From contig NZ_JAUSVF010000002.1 of NCBI RefSeq assembly GCF_030814475.1, forward strand, positions 124,001 to 188,000: DNA of 64,000 nucleotides, given 5' to 3'. Position numbers and translations under genes: made by a program. This document shows positions 52,881-62,141 of the stretch, piece after piece. Below the pieces are notes generated by a model. That model saw nothing but the letters and a program-made list of their open reading frames with translations, was not told the origin of the DNA and ran no database searches. How positions within the stretch are numbered: the first letter of the stretch is position 1; every line of letters begins with the position of its first letter. The DNA is from Pararhizobium capsulatum DSM 1112 (GTDB lineage Bacteria; Pseudomonadota; Alphaproteobacteria; Rhizobiales; Rhizobiaceae).

Positions 52881-54104
52881 ATGGCTGACACCAGAAGCGA
52901 ACCGCTCGCCACGTCGCTCAACGGCGTGGTTACGCCGCTGTACTTCGATCGTCAGGTCGTGCGTGCCGACGACCTGACACTTGACCGGTCCAGCCATGAT
53001 GCGGAACTGGCGCGCATGCGCCGCATGCTGCATGGCTGGGGCATCGTTACCGGCTTTGCCCTCGTGAACACGGACTCGGAGAGGCAGGCTGTCACCGTGA
53101 CGCCGGGATATGGCATTACGCCCAATGGCAACGAAGTCTTCCTGACGGAAGCAATCGAGCTATCCGGTCTCGCGGAGGTTCTGGCGGTATGCTGCGGACC
53201 GGGCATGCCGGGCTGCGAGATCGTCGATGAAAATGCGCGCCGGCGGGCGGAAGAGACTGCCGCCAACGGCACGGTCGAGGGCTGGCTTGTCGCAAGACCC
53301 TATCTGAAGGACGGCGAGCTTCGTCCGGGCGTGCCCGAGGGTTGCGAGCACCCCGCCAATGCGCTTCTTCCATCAAGGCGCTGTGAGGGCGTGACCTTCG
53401 ATATCGTCTGCGGCCTGAAGTTTCCGCATGTTCAGGATGCCCCGTCCTGCGAGTACCTGAGCAACTGGATATGCAGGCCCCCGGCAGAGGGCAGGGAACC
53501 GTTGCCGCTTCCGATGCCGGTGGAGGCCTGCGAGGACTATCTGGTTATCGGCCGCATCACCATCAATGACGGGGTTTTCAGGCAGACCTACGAGAACCGC
53601 AGGCCGCTTTTCCCGGTCAGCCTTCTGCAGGACTGGATGATGGCATGCCTTTGCGGTGTCAGGACATCGCCAATGCCAATCCCGACTCCGGTGCCCGTGC
53701 CGATCCCCACTCCGGTTCCCATACCGGACCCACCGATCATAATGGAGCCGCCGATCATAACGGGGGCTTTTGTGCCCGAGTTCCCCGAGATACCGATCAC
53801 CCCCTTCCCGATACCGCCTGTTTTGATACCCATACCCCCCGTGCCGGAGATCCCCATCCTGGAGGATCCCACATGGGGCATGTTCAACGAGCGGGCTGTT
53901 GCGAACGGGCTGAACCCGATCGACGCCCATGTCGCCAGCAACCAGGAGAAATTGACGGCGGTCGGTATAGACAGGCCGGGCAAGCTGCTGTCGGCCGATC
54001 TCGATCAGGTTGCGCTTGCCACGGGGCTTACCAAAACAACCCTGGAAGTCATGCGCAACGATCTTCAGGGAAAACGGTTCCTGTTGAACGCGCCGCATAT
54101 CTGA
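52881..54104 (+). CDS. Fibre-like eCIS protein with proline-rich stalk
   Basis: A 407-residue protein. Residues 15-90 share the same attachment-type segment as the previous gene (YFDRQVVRADDLTLDRSSHD then MLHGWGIVTGFALV), showing the two proteins are related at their N-termini. Residues about 263-327 are a striking proline-rich stretch of PIPTPVPVPIPTPVPIPDPP type, which would be rod-like. The last 80 residues form a small helical domain (LTAVGIDRPGKLLSADLDQV, ATGLTKTTLEVMRNDL) like a helix-hairpin-helix. ATG 52881 has AGGAG 6 bases upstream. Confidence 0.75.
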   Translation: MADTRSEPLATSLNGVVTPLYFDRQVVRADDLTLDRSSHDAELARMRRMLHGWGIVTGFALVNTDSERQAVTVTPGYGITPNGNEVFLTEAIELSGLAEVLAVCCGPGMPGCEIVDENARRRAEETAANGTVEGWLVARPYLKDGELRPGVPEGCEHPANALLPSRRCEGVTFDIVCGLKFPHVQDAPSCEYLSNWICRPPAEGREPLPLPMPVEACEDYLVIGRITINDGVFRQTYENRRPLFPVSLLQDWMMACLCGVRTSPMPIPTPVPVPIPTPVPIPDPPIIMEPPIITGAFVPEFPEIPITPFPIPPVLIPIPPVPEIPILEDPTWGMFNERAVANGLNPIDAHVASNQEKLTAVGIDRPGKLLSADLDQVALATGLTKTTLEVMRNDLQGKRFLLNAPHI

Positions 54105-54116
54105 TGGGTGGCGCGA

Positions 54117-55670
54117 ATGGAAAAGCATGAGCTCGCCATTGGTGCCTTGAAGATGGACTGCCGGGTCATCAGCTATCCGAAGGCCGTTGCCGGCTTGCAA
54201 TCGACGATGGATCGCGCCCTTGCCGGGCCGTTTTCGGAAAGGCTGGCGCGCGCAGTCGAACCCGTGCTGGACGGTCATGACGGGGTTATCCGGATAAGGA
54301 CGATCAGCCTCGATCTCGCCCATACCGGCCCCTGGAATGAAAGCGTTCTGGCGGAACTGCTGGCGGCGCGTTTTGCGCATGCCTTGCGTCAGGCGCTCGA
54401 AAGCCGCTCGCCGGACCTTCGTGCCTGGCCGAACCACGTGGCCTATATGGCAAGCTATATCGATATGCGTCTCGGTTTCGCCTATGAGCCCGACTGGGCC
54501 TTCCCGGATTTCGAGGCACTGCGGTTGCTGCTTCCGCTTCAGGCGGCGATCGAAATAGTCAAGGCGCGGCCTGCGGCTCTGGCGGCGCTTGCTCGCAATG
54601 GCCGACGCAGCGGCAACCCGCTGCGTTTTGTCGAGAGGCTTGATGCCGCAGCGACGGAGCATCTGGTCCTTCATTTTCTGGAAAGAGCGCCACTTTCCGC
54701 GATGCAATCCGGCCCGCCTGCCTCCTCTCCCTTGCTGGAGATTTTTCTGGAGGCATTGGGCAAGACGAGCCTTACCAATATAGACAGGGCTGTGCTGGTC
54801 CTGCTCTGCGAAGCGGATCAGTCCTTCGCTTCCGACGATATGTCTCTCGCAATCCTGACTGCCGCTGATGTTGTCGGCCTTGCGGTCATCGCCGCCGAAT
54901 TCGAGCGGCGCAACGCGCGCGCGCTGACCTTTGCGGATCTTTCAACTGCAACCGGCCTCATCCGGCAGGTCCTGCCACCGCATCTTGCAACCGTAACCCT
55001 GCAGATGGCCGAGCAGGCCTTTGCAAGGCCGATGGTCGAGAGAATTCTGGGCTCGCTGGCAAAACACGCTCCACAGACGGCGGGCGGAGGCAGCCGTGAG
55101 CGACATTCCGTGTCTCCGGGCGAGGGCCGGGCACTGCATCTGTCGTCGCCGCTTGGAGGTCTCGCCCTGCTGCTTCCCGATGTCGTCAGGCTTTCGCTTC
55201 ACCGCCATCTCGGCACAAACGGTCTGCGCCGGGCACTGCTGTCGATACCCGATGCGGACCTTCGCCTCCGCGCCGAAAAGGATGCGCTGATCGATTTTCT
55301 CTTCCCCGAAATCCACGACGCAGATGATCCGACCTTTCCACCGGTGCCGGATATCGCCCTTGCGCGGCTGGCGCCGGAATCGAGAGGCCTGATCAACGGC
55401 GTCGAGGGTGCCGTGGGCTGGGGCGACTTGCTGGTCGCCAGTTTTTCAAGCCGGCTACCTGGCTTGCGCGCCAGTTCGCGCGCCTATCTGCAGCGCCAGT
55501 TTTTCCTCGTGTCCGGTCGTGCAGAGATCACCGATGCCGCCGTGGTCGTGACGCTCGATGGACCGCCTCTGGCGATCATCCTGAAGATGGCGGGTCTTTC
55601 CGGCGACCAGATGCCGGTGCCGCATCTGAACGACCGGCTCCTCATCCTTCATATCGGAAGCGGACGATGA
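54117..55670 (+). CDS. eCIS tape-measure-family protein (CIS_TMP)
   Basis: A 517-residue protein of the contractile injection system tape-measure family. Family-like segments are IRIRTISLDLAHTGPWNESV, LAELLAARFAHALRQALESR and LLLPDVVRLSLHRHLGTNGL. It lies between the fibre genes and the AAA+ ATPase, as in other eCIS. The family name is historical and its exact role in setting length is not proved. ATG 54117 is a conservative start; GTG 54108 is also possible. Its stop overlaps the ATPase start. Confidence 0.8.
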   Translation: MEKHELAIGALKMDCRVISYPKAVAGLQSTMDRALAGPFSERLARAVEPVLDGHDGVIRIRTISLDLAHTGPWNESVLAELLAARFAHALRQALESRSPDLRAWPNHVAYMASYIDMRLGFAYEPDWAFPDFEALRLLLPLQAAIEIVKARPAALAALARNGRRSGNPLRFVERLDAAATEHLVLHFLERAPLSAMQSGPPASSPLLEIFLEALGKTSLTNIDRAVLVLLCEADQSFASDDMSLAILTAADVVGLAVIAAEFERRNARALTFADLSTATGLIRQVLPPHLATVTLQMAEQAFARPMVERILGSLAKHAPQTAGGGSRERHSVSPGEGRALHLSSPLGGLALLLPDVVRLSLHRHLGTNGLRRALLSIPDADLRLRAEKDALIDFLFPEIHDADDPTFPPVPDIALARLAPESRGLINGVEGAVGWGDLLVASFSSRLPGLRASSRAYLQRQFFLVSGRAEITDAAVVVTLDGPPLAIILKMAGLSGDQMPVPHLNDRLLILHIGSGR

Positions 55671-57715
55671 ACGCCCCCTCCCGCGCCCTTTTCGACGCTG
55701 CCGACTGGATGCGGCAGGCGATGATGGTGGTTGCGCTCCGCTTGCGGCACGAGGTTGCGCTGACACGCGCCCTTCGCGGACAGGATCGACAGGAGGGCTT
55801 TCTCGGCCTGTTTCTCTCCGACGACGATGCCGAGGCGATACTGGCGGAAGCATCCGGCCGGTTGCGGGCGTCGGGCACGGCGGCATCGGCGGCGGAGATC
55901 GCCGACCTGCAACAGCAGATCGCGCACGCCCGGCAGGTCGATCCGAACGGCATCTGGGCGCGATTGGCAACGCTGTTCGGGCTGGCGGAAGCCGAGCTCG
56001 ATCTTCTGCTCTATGCCGCCGCTCCGGCGATCGATCCGCGCTACGGTCGCGTCTACGGCTACCTCAATGACGACATGGCCAAGCGTCACCTGACGCCGGC
56101 ACTGGCGGCGAGGTTGCTGGATCATCACGGCCTCGACATGCTGACGCTGCGGCGGATGCTGGCGGACGGCGCGCCGCTGGTCGTTGCGCGGCTGATCGTT
56201 CCCGGCGCTGAACGGCCGTTTGTCGAATGCCCGCTGCGGGTCGATGAATCCGTCCTCGACCGCCTGCTGGGCGGGCAGTCGCCGGATACCGCGCTGCAGC
56301 CTTTCTTCGACCTGCTCCCGGTCCAGGGCAATCGGGCTGCTCTCGAGCCATGCATAGTGTTGGCCGTCAGCGAGCCCGGGCAGGATCCGGGCAGTTTTGC
56401 AATCGAGACGGCTGGCGCGCTTGGTCTCGATATCATGCTGTTCGAGCACAGCCGGTTTGCCGGACTCGATCGCGCCAGTCAGGCGGCGACCCTGGCTGCA
56501 TGCATGCGCGAGGCGAAGCTCTACGGAGCACTGCCGGTGCTGTCCGGATTTGACGCCGCGCCGCCGGCCGAACGGCGGGATATCGCCGGCCTGATCAGCG
56601 CCCCGGCTCTGCTGCTCACCTCGAAACCGGTGCTGTGGGATGATGCCGGGTTGGTCGCACGCACGGTCCTGTTGCCAGAGGCCTCCGAGGCGGCGCGAAA
56701 AGCCATCCTGGAGGGGCTGTTTTTGGCAAGCCCCGCCATCGATCGCCCGCTTCTGGCGCGCCTCGCCAATCTTCCGCGCCTCGGTCTGCTTCCGCTCGCA
56801 AGGCTTGCCGCGAGACACAAGGAACCTGCGGCCCTCTGGGCGGCCGCGATGGAGCGGATGACATCAGGTCTTTCGGGTCTGGCCCAGCAGGTCAGCGCGC
56901 CGCATGTGCTGGATGATCTCGTGCTGCAACCGAAGGCGCTTGCGGCCTTGCGTGGTCTTGTCGGCAACCAGCAGTCTGCCTCGATCGTGCTCAAGGAATG
57001 GAAGCTCGGGCCGGTCCTCGGCAAGCGATCGAGCACCACAGTTCTGTTCAAGGGGCCGCCGGGCACCGGCAAGACCATGGCGGCCGGAGCCTTGGCAAAC
57101 GAGCTGGGCCTCGGCCTGTTTCGCGTCGATCTGGCGGGCATGGTGTCGAAATATATCGGCGAGACGGAGAAGAACCTCGACATGCTTTTCGAAGCGGCGG
57201 CCTGCGCCGACATCATCCTGTTTTTCGACGAGGCCGACGCGGTGTTCGGCGAGCGCACCGAAATCCAGGATGCGCGCGACCGCTACGCCAATCTGCAGAC
57301 ATCCTATCTGCTGCAGCGACTGGAGAACTTCGACGGTATCTCGGTCCTCGCGACCAATCTGCAGAAGAACATCGACGAGGCGTTCCTGCGGCGCATCGAT
57401 GTGGTCGTCGATTTCCCCGCACCCGGAAAGGCGGAACGGCGATTGATCTGGGAGCGCATTCATTTGACGGGCGCGCCGATCGGCGAGGATGTCGATTTCG
57501 AGTTCCTGGCGGCGCGGATGGAGCTGACGGGCGCGGAAATCCGCAACTGCTGGCTCGATGCCGCCCACCGGGCGGCACAGCGCAGGACCGTGATCGACAT
57601 GGACCTGATCCTCCAGGCCGTGGGCCGGGAACTGGTCAAGCAGGGGAAACCCGTGCGCAAGTCCGCCTTCGGCGATTCCTATGCCCGGCTGCGCATCGAT
57701 GAGGCGGGGCCATGA
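55667..57715 (+). CDS. eCIS AAA+ ATPase (Afp15-like)
   Basis: A 682-residue AAA+ ATPase. Residues 1-400 are a family-specific N-terminal part; the ATPase domain covers about 440-680 with Walker A GPPGTGKT at residues 463-470, Walker B IILFFDEADAVFGER, a sensor 1 segment VLATNLQKNIDEAFLRRIDV and the sensor 2/arginine region (FPAPGKAERRLIWERIHLTG). Afp15 proteins of this type are needed for assembly of the particle. It overlaps the gene on each side by a few bases. Confidence 0.95.
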   Translation: MNAPSRALFDAADWMRQAMMVVALRLRHEVALTRALRGQDRQEGFLGLFLSDDDAEAILAEASGRLRASGTAASAAEIADLQQQIAHARQVDPNGIWARLATLFGLAEAELDLLLYAAAPAIDPRYGRVYGYLNDDMAKRHLTPALAARLLDHHGLDMLTLRRMLADGAPLVVARLIVPGAERPFVECPLRVDESVLDRLLGGQSPDTALQPFFDLLPVQGNRAALEPCIVLAVSEPGQDPGSFAIETAGALGLDIMLFEHSRFAGLDRASQAATLAACMREAKLYGALPVLSGFDAAPPAERRDIAGLISAPALLLTSKPVLWDDAGLVARTVLLPEASEAARKAILEGLFLASPAIDRPLLARLANLPRLGLLPLARLAARHKEPAALWAAAMERMTSGLSGLAQQVSAPHVLDDLVLQPKALAALRGLVGNQQSASIVLKEWKLGPVLGKRSSTTVLFKGPPGTGKTMAAGALANELGLGLFRVDLAGMVSKYIGETEKNLDMLFEAAACADIILFFDEADAVFGERTEIQDARDRYANLQTSYLLQRLENFDGISVLATNLQKNIDEAFLRRIDVVVDFPAPGKAERRLIWERIHLTGAPIGEDVDFEFLAARMELTGAEIRNCWLDAAHRAAQRRTVIDMDLILQAVGRELVKQGKPVRKSAFGDSYARLRIDEAGP

Positions 57716-58374
57716 TCGATTTCACCAAACCGCTTCTGGCCGATGAGGTGCCCGAACCCCCGATCGTCGAACAGAAGATGAAGGAGGACGCGCAGCAGCG
57801 TGCCCGTGCGTCGCTGGCGGGCATTCAGGGCGCTGCAAAGGCCGCGGAAACAGCGGGCCTGATCGGCAAGCCCGCGCCGCCGGTCAAGCAGCTTCAGAAG
57901 ATCAAGGTCGAAGGCCCCAAGGCAGTCGTCGCCGTGAAGAAGAAGCCCGCTCCGGTGCGTGCAAAGGTAGAGGTGAAGGAAGCGAAAAAGAAGAACCCGG
58001 CAAAGAAGCCGCCCAAGCCAGCCAAGCCGGAGGCAAGCGCCCCTCCTGCGCCCGATCATGACTGGCAGTTGCGCCAGTCCGCCTTGCAGACGGTGCTTGC
58101 CGGCATGCATGCACAGCCGGATGCGGATGCGATATCGAGCCTGTTTGCGCTGTTCGTGAAGGCGCCCGACAAGGAAGTCATGGCCGCGGCCCTGGTGCTT
58201 TCCATGACCTTCCTGCGCAGCCCCGCCAAGGCTCGTGGTCCGCTGATGAAGTCGCTCGGGCCTGCCATGCAGACGTTTCGCGGCTCAAAACTTGCGGTCC
58301 TGCTTGCCGTGCGGCTTGGCCATGTGGTCACACCCAAGGCGCCAGCACCCGTCGCACCGCCACCGGGAGGCTGA
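57712..58374 (+). CDS. Lys/Pro/Ala-rich protein of unknown function
   Basis: A 220-residue protein. Residues 60-110 are strongly Lys/Pro/Ala-rich (KKKPAPVRAKVEVKEAKKKN) and probably disordered. Residues 110-200 form an Ala/Leu-rich helical domain (LRQSALQTVLAGMHAQPDAD, SLFALFVKAPDKEVMAAALV). It lies directly between the AAA+ ATPase and the large payload-like gene, in the same operon and with an ATGA overlap to the ATPase. A payload-specific adaptor or chaperone is one possibility, but there is no family match that I recognise. Confidence 0.65.
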   Translation: MIDFTKPLLADEVPEPPIVEQKMKEDAQQRARASLAGIQGAAKAAETAGLIGKPAPPVKQLQKIKVEGPKAVVAVKKKPAPVRAKVEVKEAKKKNPAKKPPKPAKPEASAPPAPDHDWQLRQSALQTVLAGMHAQPDADAISSLFALFVKAPDKEVMAAALVLSMTFLRSPAKARGPLMKSLGPAMQTFRGSKLAVLLAVRLGHVVTPKAPAPVAPPPGG

Positions 58375-58376
58375 CC

Positions 58377-61300
58377 GTGGCAGATCCTCCCGTCCCACAG
58401 GCACCCACGCCCACCAATGCGCCGCCGCAACCCGCGCCACCGGCGCCGGCTCCTGCCGCGCCTGCAACGGATTCGGGCATTCCGGCCTCGCAGTTCGGAC
58501 TTCTGGAAAACGGCGACTTCTTCGCCAGGCTCGGACCGCTCGGTTTCCGCATCCCTGCTGCTGACCTCAGCGCCAAGGGCATCGATTTCAGCGATCGGCC
58601 GCAGCCGATCCCCGGGCTGCGCGTGCAGAAGATCACCTACAGGGACAAGAAGGTCTCGCTCACTGCCGCGCTAGCCATTCCGAGCGTTGCCGATGGTGGC
58701 TTCGAAATCAAGATCGACACGGATGGCAAGGCGACCTTCAAGGGAGAAGTGGAGCGCGTCATCGCGGTCCCGGCGCTTGGCAATCCGAAGCTCAAGGCCA
58801 GTCTTGCGGAGGATGGTTCGATCGGCGGGTCTGCGACCGTTACCGGCGCGAACCTCTTGCCGAAAAGCCTGAAGTCGGCGGAGGCAAAGGGATCCGGTTC
58901 CATCACCGTCGCCAACGGCCGGATGACCGGTGGCGGCACGATCGATCTTGCCTATGCCAAGCTCGGAGCCGCGACGGTCAACTTCAAATTCGCCGAGGGC
59001 GGTGTGTTCACGGCCGATGGTTCCGTGCGGCTCACGCCGCCTTTTCTCAACGAAGTCACCGGCCAGCTCGCGGTCGATGAAAACAGGAACCTCTCGGCGA
59101 CGGTCACCGCCGATATCACCTCGCAGACGTCGCCACTCCCGGCCCTGAAGCTGAGCGCCGGCTCGATCACAGTATCCTACATGAACGGCCAGCCGGGCGT
59201 GACGCTTGCCAATTTCGGCGCCGAGTATCAGGGGCTGGGAAGCATCAGCATCGCGACGGCCACCCTCGACAAGGCCAACAAGATCGCAGGTGAGGGCACG
59301 TTTGACCTGACAGTGCCGATGCTCGAAAAGGCATCCGGCACGGTTTCCCTCCGAAACGGCAATGTTTCGGGCTCCCTGACAATCACCGCGGACAAGTTTC
59401 CCAAGGGCTTTCCCGTCAAAAAAGGCACGATCACCGCCACACTTTCCGAACAGGGCAAGATCGCCTTTGCCGGCAATGTCGGCGTTGATTTCGGGCCGGC
59501 AGGCAGCGGCCAGCTGCAGGCGGCCTATTCCGAAGCCGGGCTGCTCACCATCGGCGCGGAAGCCGATCTTAAGGTGCCGGGGCTGCAGCCCGTTCATGTC
59601 ATTCTGGTCTACAAGGAAGGGCAGATCGAAGGCGAGATCGGCGTTCCCGTCAATTCCGAACTTCTGCCCGGCCTCACCGGCAACGTTATGGTTCGCTACA
59701 AGGAAGGCCTCTGGTCGGGCGAAACCACGCTCAACTATTCGGCCGACGACGGCAAGCTGTCGGGTACCGTGACAGTGACGGTCGCCCAGACGCCGGAGGG
59801 AACGCTGCAGCTCGGCGGTTCCGGCAGCGTCACGGCGCAGATCATGCCGCGTCTCTCCGGCACGCTGACAGCCACCATCCTGCCGGAAGGCGGCGTCGAT
59901 GTTTCCGGTGCCATTGTCGTCACCGAACCACTGGAGCTCTTTCCCGAAAAGCGGATGGACAAGGAGCTCTTCAAATATTCCCAGAACATTCCGCTTTGGG
60001 CGATCCTCGTCGCGATCATCCGGGTGCGGGCAGGTATAAGGGCCGGAATCGGTCCGGGCGTGTTCCGCAACATCAAGGTCGAAGGCTCCTATACGATCGG
60101 CGCGGGCGAGGCCGATCCGAGCTTCACCATCTCGGGCGAAATGTTCATCCCCGCCTTCATCGAGGGATATGTGGCCTTCGGGGCGGGTCTCGGGCTGGAT
60201 GTGGTGCTGGGTTCTCTCACCGGCGGCATCGAGGGGGTGGCGACCGCGGGTCTCTATGGCGCGATCTCCGTCATACCCGAACTCAGCTACGAGGGCGGTG
60301 ACTGGGGCATCGAAGGTACCGCCACGCTTGCCGCCGGTGCTCGACTGAAACTTGGGCTGAATGCCTGGGCAGAAATCGAGGCTCTCTGGGTGACTATCTG
60401 GGAGGAAGAGTGGAAGCTTGCCGAATATGTCATGCCTATAGGGCCGGACCTCGCCTTGCAGGCGCATATGGCCTACAAGTTCGGCCAACCCACGCCGCCC
60501 GAAATCGACTTCAAGACCTCCGACATCGATACGGAATCGCTGATTACGGAGGCGATGCCGAAGGACGGTCCGGCCGGCTCCGGCGCGCGAGAGGCGTTGG
60601 AAAACAAGGCCGAGTGGAAGGGCGCGCTGAAGGAACAGAAAAAGGCCGCGGTACCGCCGGAAACGGCAGCCCAGGCAAAAAAGGCAGAGGCACCCCCGGC
60701 CCCACCCGCCAAGCCTGGCAAGAAACCCGGCCCGCCGGCCGCAGGCGCCAAGGCTGCGGGAGAGGGGTCAAACAAGGACCCGGGCGCTGCAGCGACACCG
60801 GGAAATCAGCCCGCCCGGTCCGCTGCCGTCGATGATGCGGCCAACAGGGATACGTCCGTCAACGGTTCCGTCCCGGAATCGGCGATCCCCAACGCCAAGA
60901 CGCCGCGCTATCCGGGACCGATCACGCTTGCCATGCTGGACGAGCCGCCGGCCCCCATGCCGCGGACGAAGGCGCAGGAGCAGGAGGATGTCGATGCGGC
61001 CAAGAAGGCCGTCGATCTCGCCAGTGGCGTCGCTTCCGACAGCGATGCGCTGGACAACTATTTTCCGCGGATCAAGGCCCGTTTCGGACTGGCGTCGCTT
61101 GGCTATGAAGGCAACTTCCAGACAGGTTTCGAGGTCGTCGGCCAGATCAACCCGAGTTTCAAGATCACCGAAGTCGAGACACTGACAGGAACAGGCATTC
61201 CGGGCGACCTGCAGAAAGGCCATATCACGTCAGTTCAAATGGAAGGCGCGAAACTCGGGGGCGATCAGGTCGGTATCAGGATGACGGCGATGCCGCTCGG

Positions 61301-62123
61301 CCCGGATCATCCCGCAGGCAGCGGTCCGTCGGGTCAGGACAGCCTCATGGCGATGCTGCCGACCGACCCGAACGTCTACGGCGATGCAGACACGCGCTAT
61401 ATCCGTGGGCATCTGCTGAATGACAATCTCGGTGGCCCGGGCACACCGAACAATCTCTTTCCGATCACCGCCCACGCCAATTCCGTGCATCATGCGGTCA
61501 TCGAAAGCTCGGTGAAGAAATGGGTCAACGACAAGAAATACTGGGTCAGCTACTCGATCTCGATCAGCGGAGACAATTCGCTGAAACAGGCCAAGGCAGG
61601 ACTGAGCTACATCAACTCGACTTTGACAGCCAAGGCTTCGGTTCTGGACACCAAGCTCAAGCCGGTCAGCGGGCTGACGCGGGAAGTCACGATCGATTCG
61701 AACTACAAGAAGCCCGCTACATCCGACATCACCACTGACATCGACGAGAAGAAACTCGACCAGCAAAAGGCTCGCGATATTGACAAGAATGTTGCGGTTC
61801 AGCTTTCCGATCGTCACACGGATACGGTCACGTTCCCCGCGCATATCGAGCAGGCGATTGCCAAGAGCTATGCGCTCGGCAACACCAGGGAGAAGATCAA
61901 GGGTGCGATGATGGGCTATGTCGGCTTTGGCGAGGCGCGGGCAGAGCTGGTGATGAAAATCTACGTCGCCGTCTGCCGCCGCTCCGACAAGACCGTCACC
62001 AATATCGATTTCGACGGTGCTGGTGCCAAGCGCGATCCGAACGCGGCTGAAAAAGCGAGCCTTACCTATGTCGCCAACGCCTGGGGCTCCAATATATCGG
62101 ATGATCTGGACAAGAAGCTGTAA
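58377..62123 (+). CDS. Large probable eCIS payload with C-terminal nuclease-like toxin domain
   Basis: A 1248-residue protein starting with GTG 2 bases after the previous stop. Residues 1-45 are proline/alanine-rich; residues 60-530 form repeated beta-rich units with long stretches of G-x-x-x-A type (AKLGAATVNFKFAEGGVFTA, GTITATLSEQGKIAFAGNVG). Residues 532-700 are hydrophobic and glycine-rich (IPLWAILVAIIRVRAGIRAG). Residues 740-840 are a Lys/Pro/Ala linker. The last 300 residues carry a His motif, RYIRGHLLNDNLGGPGTPNN (His 1012), followed by FPITAHANSVHHAVIE, like bacterial DNA/RNA non-specific endonuclease toxins. No immunity gene follows. The nuclease reading is an inference from motif shape. 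Confidence 0.8.
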   Translation: MADPPVPQAPTPTNAPPQPAPPAPAPAAPATDSGIPASQFGLLENGDFFARLGPLGFRIPAADLSAKGIDFSDRPQPIPGLRVQKITYRDKKVSLTAALAIPSVADGGFEIKIDTDGKATFKGEVERVIAVPALGNPKLKASLAEDGSIGGSATVTGANLLPKSLKSAEAKGSGSITVANGRMTGGGTIDLAYAKLGAATVNFKFAEGGVFTADGSVRLTPPFLNEVTGQLAVDENRNLSATVTADITSQTSPLPALKLSAGSITVSYMNGQPGVTLANFGAEYQGLGSISIATATLDKANKIAGEGTFDLTVPMLEKASGTVSLRNGNVSGSLTITADKFPKGFPVKKGTITATLSEQGKIAFAGNVGVDFGPAGSGQLQAAYSEAGLLTIGAEADLKVPGLQPVHVILVYKEGQIEGEIGVPVNSELLPGLTGNVMVRYKEGLWSGETTLNYSADDGKLSGTVTVTVAQTPEGTLQLGGSGSVTAQIMPRLSGTLTATILPEGGVDVSGAIVVTEPLELFPEKRMDKELFKYSQNIPLWAILVAIIRVRAGIRAGIGPGVFRNIKVEGSYTIGAGEADPSFTISGEMFIPAFIEGYVAFGAGLGLDVVLGSLTGGIEGVATAGLYGAISVIPELSYEGGDWGIEGTATLAAGARLKLGLNAWAEIEALWVTIWEEEWKLAEYVMPIGPDLALQAHMAYKFGQPTPPEIDFKTSDIDTESLITEAMPKDGPAGSGAREALENKAEWKGALKEQKKAAVPPETAAQAKKAEAPPAPPAKPGKKPGPPAAGAKAAGEGSNKDPGAAATPGNQPARSAAVDDAANRDTSVNGSVPESAIPNAKTPRYPGPITLAMLDEPPAPMPRTKAQEQEDVDAAKKAVDLASGVASDSDALDNYFPRIKARFGLASLGYEGNFQTGFEVVGQINPSFKITEVETLTGTGIPGDLQKGHITSVQMEGAKLGGDQVGIRMTAMPLGPDHPAGSGPSGQDSLMAMLPTDPNVYGDADTRYIRGHLLNDNLGGPGTPNNLFPITAHANSVHHAVIESSVKKWVNDKKYWVSYSISISGDNSLKQAKAGLSYINSTLTAKASVLDTKLKPVSGLTREVTIDSNYKKPATSDITTDIDEKKLDQQKARDIDKNVAVQLSDRHTDTVTFPAHIEQAIAKSYALGNTREKIKGAMMGYVGFGEARAELVMKIYVAVCRRSDKTVTNIDFDGAGAKRDPNAAEKASLTYVANAWGSNISDDLDKKL

Positions 62124-62141
62124 TGCCAACCTGCGGCCATA

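Noticed and set aside
34464..57715. Type VI secretion system
   Set aside because: Hcp-like tubes, VgrG-like spike, PAAR-like tip and DUF2169 are seen, but there is no TssB/TssC pair, TssJLM membrane complex or ClpV. Sheath proteins, DUF4255, tail protein I and the AAA+ protein fit an eCIS.
34464..62123. Intact tailed prophage
   Set aside because: No capsid, portal, terminase, lysis or phage replication genes are present, and the tail-like set contains eCIS-specific families (DUF4255, DUF5908, Afp15-like ATPase).
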